Shown here in pieces: positions 61,355 to 64,000 of a DNA stretch of 64,000 nt (its first letter is position 1; each line of letters opens with the position of its first letter). The position numbers and the translations under genes were made by a program. The notes under the pieces are model-generated. The model made no database searches. It was given only the letters and a program-made list of their open reading frames with translations, and was not told the DNA's origin. Source of the stretch: RGIG7213 sp045124505 (lineage in GTDB: Bacteria > Bacillota > Clostridia > Oscillospirales > CAG-272); assembly GCA_045124505.1 (NCBI GenBank), contig JBGVLZ010000061.1, positions 1 through 64,000 of the forward strand. Direction: 5' to 3'.

Positions 61355-64000
61355 ATGAAAAAAAGATTGCTTTGCATCCTTTTGAGCTTTTCTTTCTTAT
61401 TTTCAACGCTCGGCGCTGTTGTCGCTGAGGAGGTAACAAGTGATTATGTGCTTGATGCCTCAACAAATACCTACACCGTTTACACTTCTGCGGGCTTCAA
61501 AGCCGTTGCAGATCTTATAAACGGCGGTAATTATTCATACAACATCTCACTGGCAAATAACATCGCACTTACAGAAGAAGTAAGTATCGGCACAAGTTCC
61601 TCGAATCCTTATTCAGGAACGATAAACGGCTACGGCTATACTCTTTCCGGTGTTACCGGAAGCGGAAGCGGTGACGGCCGTGCTTTGATTCTCTACAGTG
61701 CGGGAATGACAGTAAAAGAGCTTCATCTCAACGTGAATATAAATGCCGACACAAGCTCATACGTTGCGGGATTCCTTTACAAAAACGTATCGGGCGCAAC
61801 ATTTGAAAACTGCTCCGTTTCGGGCACACTTGCAGGTACAAACTACATAGGCGGTTTTGTTGCACAAAATGCGGCAAAGCTTACTGTCAAAAACTGTTCT
61901 TCAAGCGTAAGCATTACGGCAAGCGGCGCAACAGCAGGCGGATTTGTCGCCAACTCAACAAAAGAAATTGTCATAACAGACTCTGATGTATTCGCAGGTA
62001 CGATATCGGCGACAAGCAACATAGGCGGTCTTGTCGGTCTTACATCCGGAAAGCTTACCGTTAGCAATTCATCCGTGTTCGGTGTTACTTTAACAGCGAC
62101 AGGTAATTATGTCGGCGGTGTTCTCGGACGTCTTAACGGAAAGACTCTTTCATGTGAAAATGTAGCTGTTGAGGCTGATATTTCCTCAGTATCTCATTCA
62201 GGCGGTATTCTCGGCGGTGACGGATATTCTGCATCAACCGCATCCGATGTTTCAACATATCCGAAAATAATTTGCAACAACATCGTAACAGCGGGAAGCT
62301 ATAACTCATCAACATCATATGCAGGCGGATTTATCGGATATAACGTAAATGTTGATATTACACTTACAAACTGCGTTTCCTTTGCCGATCTTACCGCAGG
62401 TGACTATGTCGGCGGATATGCGGCAAATTTAAGGGGCGGTGTATTTAATTTCACAAACTGCATATATGCCGGCGACATGACATCCTCAGGTAAAAACAAA
62501 GGAAATGTAACGGGTTATACAGAAATCAAATATGCATCTCAGACAGCGGCTTTTACAAACTGTTATATCTGGGGTGCTACAAAGGTTGCAATGGTGTCAC
62601 AAATCTCAATTGCAGAGGGTGTAACACCCGTTGTAACAGTTGACGGCACATCTACGACCTGGGCAAAAGCGCAGGCAACACATCTTACGGCGGCAGGTAT
62701 AAAATCAAGGATAACAAATTACATGAAAGACTTTAATGACGATCTTGTTTCTCTTGCGGAATACTGTCAAAATGAATATACGCATGGTGCCCCCGGCGCT
62801 CTTGCGATAAGCGAGATAGCCCATTGTCCTGCGGACAGCAGCTACGAATACATAGAAATCATCAATACTTCCGACAGCAATGTTTCGCTCGACGGTTATA
62901 CAATAATAAGAAATGCATGTGTTAACTCAGGTGCGGCACAAAGAAATATTATTCAGAGATTTGTCGGAACAAATGACACACTTCCTCCGACAAATATTGC
63001 GGCACTTGAGATCAAAAACACAAATATCACCCTTGCACCTAATGAAACAGCCCTTTTGTGGATAGTTTCATATGCGGCAAAAGCTAAAAATGTTTCCGAT
63101 TTCATATCCTATTGGAACGGACTCGGCAACGATATATCAAGCACAAAGGTCGCACGTATCCCTCAATATAATTCAGACGGTGACCGTTTCCCCGCCACAG
63201 GAATACATTCAAAATGCGGAAACGGATTTTTGCCCGACAAATACGGTGCATGTACAATCTCTCTTGTAAATGCTGAAAATTCTTCAAAGAGAGCTTCCAA
63301 CGGTTCTACTTTGAGCAATATTATCTTGCCTTTAACAACAGCCGATACAAATATGATTCTGGAGCTTTCCGACAGCTTTGCAATGTACTTCACCGGAACA
63401 ACGGCACAGAAAGGCTCTTCATACAATTATTACGACTTTATAGACGAGGAAGCATACAGACGTTCACTTTCTGCATTTCTTCCCACGGTCATCCACGAAC
63501 AAAGATCAAATTTCCCCCTGACCGTAATACACCGTTCAATGGTAACGGGTGAGCTCGACGGAAACGGAATACCGAAATCATTCCATTATCCCAATAATAC
63601 AGATAATTCAAAGACATACACGCCTTATATAGACTACGGCACATTAAAAACAACAGCTACTCCCGGAAAGCTCATTTCAGGACAGCATGTAAATATCAAA
63701 CTCAGTGATATGACAGTTGTTGACAGCGATACCGTAAAGCTTACAGGATACGCAAAGAATACAAAATTTGCAGAGGTCGGTTTTGTGCTTTATACAAAAT
63801 CTGCTTCAGGTGTTATCAAGAATATAAACAAAAGGGCTTTGACAGGCACAGTTGCTTCAAACGGCAAATTCACCGTAACATTTGACGGTTTCCCTGTTGC
63901 AGACGGTGATATTGTCGGTGTTGTGCCCTGCGGAGTAAGATCAAACGGAGAAATTTCCACAGGTAAGCACACACTTATAAGATATCCTCAAAAATCGGTC
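61355..64000 (+). CDS. large secreted protein with GLUG-like repeats and a lamin-tail-like domain, 3' end missing
   Basis: 882 codons run open to the right edge. Residues 1-25 form a signal peptide (MKKRLLCILLSFSFLFSTLG, cleavage near VVAEE). Residues 35-415 are a right-handed beta-helix region with GLUG-type turns (NYIGGFVAQN, NIGGLVGLTSGKLTVSNSSV, DYVGGYAANLRGG). Then comes a lamin-tail-like domain (LAISEIAHCP, then YEYIEIINTSDSNVSLDGY) from about residue 480, and a beta-rich region with no known match. It is probably a surface adhesin or extracellular scaffold; the cell-wall anchor or dockerin would lie outside the window. High Thr/Ser/Asn content and lack of catalytic motifs fit a binding role. 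Confidence 0.8.
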   Translation, partial: MKKRLLCILLSFSFLFSTLGAVVAEEVTSDYVLDASTNTYTVYTSAGFKAVADLINGGNYSYNISLANNIALTEEVSIGTSSSNPYSGTINGYGYTLSGVTGSGSGDGRALILYSAGMTVKELHLNVNINADTSSYVAGFLYKNVSGATFENCSVSGTLAGTNYIGGFVAQNAAKLTVKNCSSSVSITASGATAGGFVANSTKEIVITDSDVFAGTISATSNIGGLVGLTSGKLTVSNSSVFGVTLTATGNYVGGVLGRLNGKTLSCENVAVEADISSVSHSGGILGGDGYSASTASDVSTYPKIICNNIVTAGSYNSSTSYAGGFIGYNVNVDITLTNCVSFADLTAGDYVGGYAANLRGGVFNFTNCIYAGDMTSSGKNKGNVTGYTEIKYASQTAAFTNCYIWGATKVAMVSQISIAEGVTPVVTVDGTSTTWAKAQATHLTAAGIKSRITNYMKDFNDDLVSLAEYCQNEYTHGAPGALAISEIAHCPADSSYEYIEIINTSDSNVSLDGYTIIRNACVNSGAAQRNIIQRFVGTNDTLPPTNIAALEIKNTNITLAPNETALLWIVSYAAKAKNVSDFISYWNGLGNDISSTKVARIPQYNSDGDRFPATGIHSKCGNGFLPDKYGACTISLVNAENSSKRASNGSTLSNIILPLTTADTNMILELSDSFAMYFTGTTAQKGSSYNYYDFIDEEAYRRSLSAFLPTVIHEQRSNFPLTVIHRSMVTGELDGNGIPKSFHYPNNTDNSKTYTPYIDYGTLKTTATPGKLISGQHVNIKLSDMTVVDSDTVKLTGYAKNTKFAEVGFVLYTKSASGVIKNINKRALTGTVASNGKFTVTFDGFPVADGDIVGVVPCGVRSNGEISTGKHTLIRYPQKSV

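Overview
The window looks like a chromosomal piece of a low-to-mid GC Gram-positive Clostridia, probably an uncultured gut or rumen Oscillospirales/Ruminococcaceae-type bacterium. The basis is the protein families present: BspA-like leucine-rich-repeat secreted proteins, one with a type I dockerin; GH78 and GH36 glycosidases; Firmicutes gene orders such as mltG next to a U32 peptidase; AGGAGG-type ribosome binding sites; and tRNA genes that encode CCA. The species cannot be fixed from the sequence alone.

Layout. 1-1202: start of a secreted BspA-like protein (minus, cut by the window edge). 1320-14008: a ten-gene minus-strand run (uppP, ftsK, GNAT, DJ-1/PfpI, 5-formyl-THF cyclo-ligase, CPBP protease, mltG, U32, GH78, M20). 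14096-18721: a split TauE/SafE-type transporter, then a DeoR regulator, a DUF4432 aldose-epimerase-like protein and an ABC exporter. 18782-28369: GH36 alpha-galactosidase, uracil permease, NERD protein, transglutaminase-like protein, a divergent TetR/CDF metal-efflux pair, an orphan membrane protein and a metallophosphoesterase. 28568-30019: coaX and an ECF S component.

30409-37832 is a thiamin locus: a sigma-A-like promoter, two TPP riboswitches in tandem each with its own terminator, then thiS (nonsense codon), thiF, thiG, thiH, a frameshifted tenI/thiE-like gene, thiE, a HAD phosphatase, an inserted repeat, thiD and cytX. 38187-42193 holds a two-component system between two paralogous small membrane proteins. 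42194-45580 is a mobile-element graveyard at the 3' end of tRNA-fMet: recombinase tails, a frameshifted tyrosine integrase, two extra copies of the tRNA 3' end, an XRE regulator, hairpin arrays and tRNA-Leu. 45662-55851 carries cell-envelope genes: a GHL10-type hydrolase, YitT, a double AlgX/DHHW-like protein, a Ca-type P-ATPase, duplicated sugar transferases, an ATP-grasp protein and a GDPD. 56096-64000 has a frameshifted BspA-dockerin protein, a dead REP-associated tyrosine transposase (RAYT) broken by a repeat, a phosphopantetheinyl transferase, a tyrosine phosphatase and a large secreted GLUG/lamin-tail protein running off the right edge.

The most unusual structure is a dispersed family of about 178-bp multi-hairpin repeats (20825, 30038, 35601, 38842, 59041, plus a 45-bp solo hairpin at 37896). 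They occur in both orientations and share ends, but have exchangeable palindromic cores. One copy interrupts the RAYT gene, a member of the family expected to mobilise such repeats. Another rewrites the end of a gene in the thiamin locus. Several reading frames (tenI-like, integrase, BspA-dockerin) each lack exactly one base and thiS has one nonsense codon. These are either real decay or sequencing/assembly errors, and need read-level checking.
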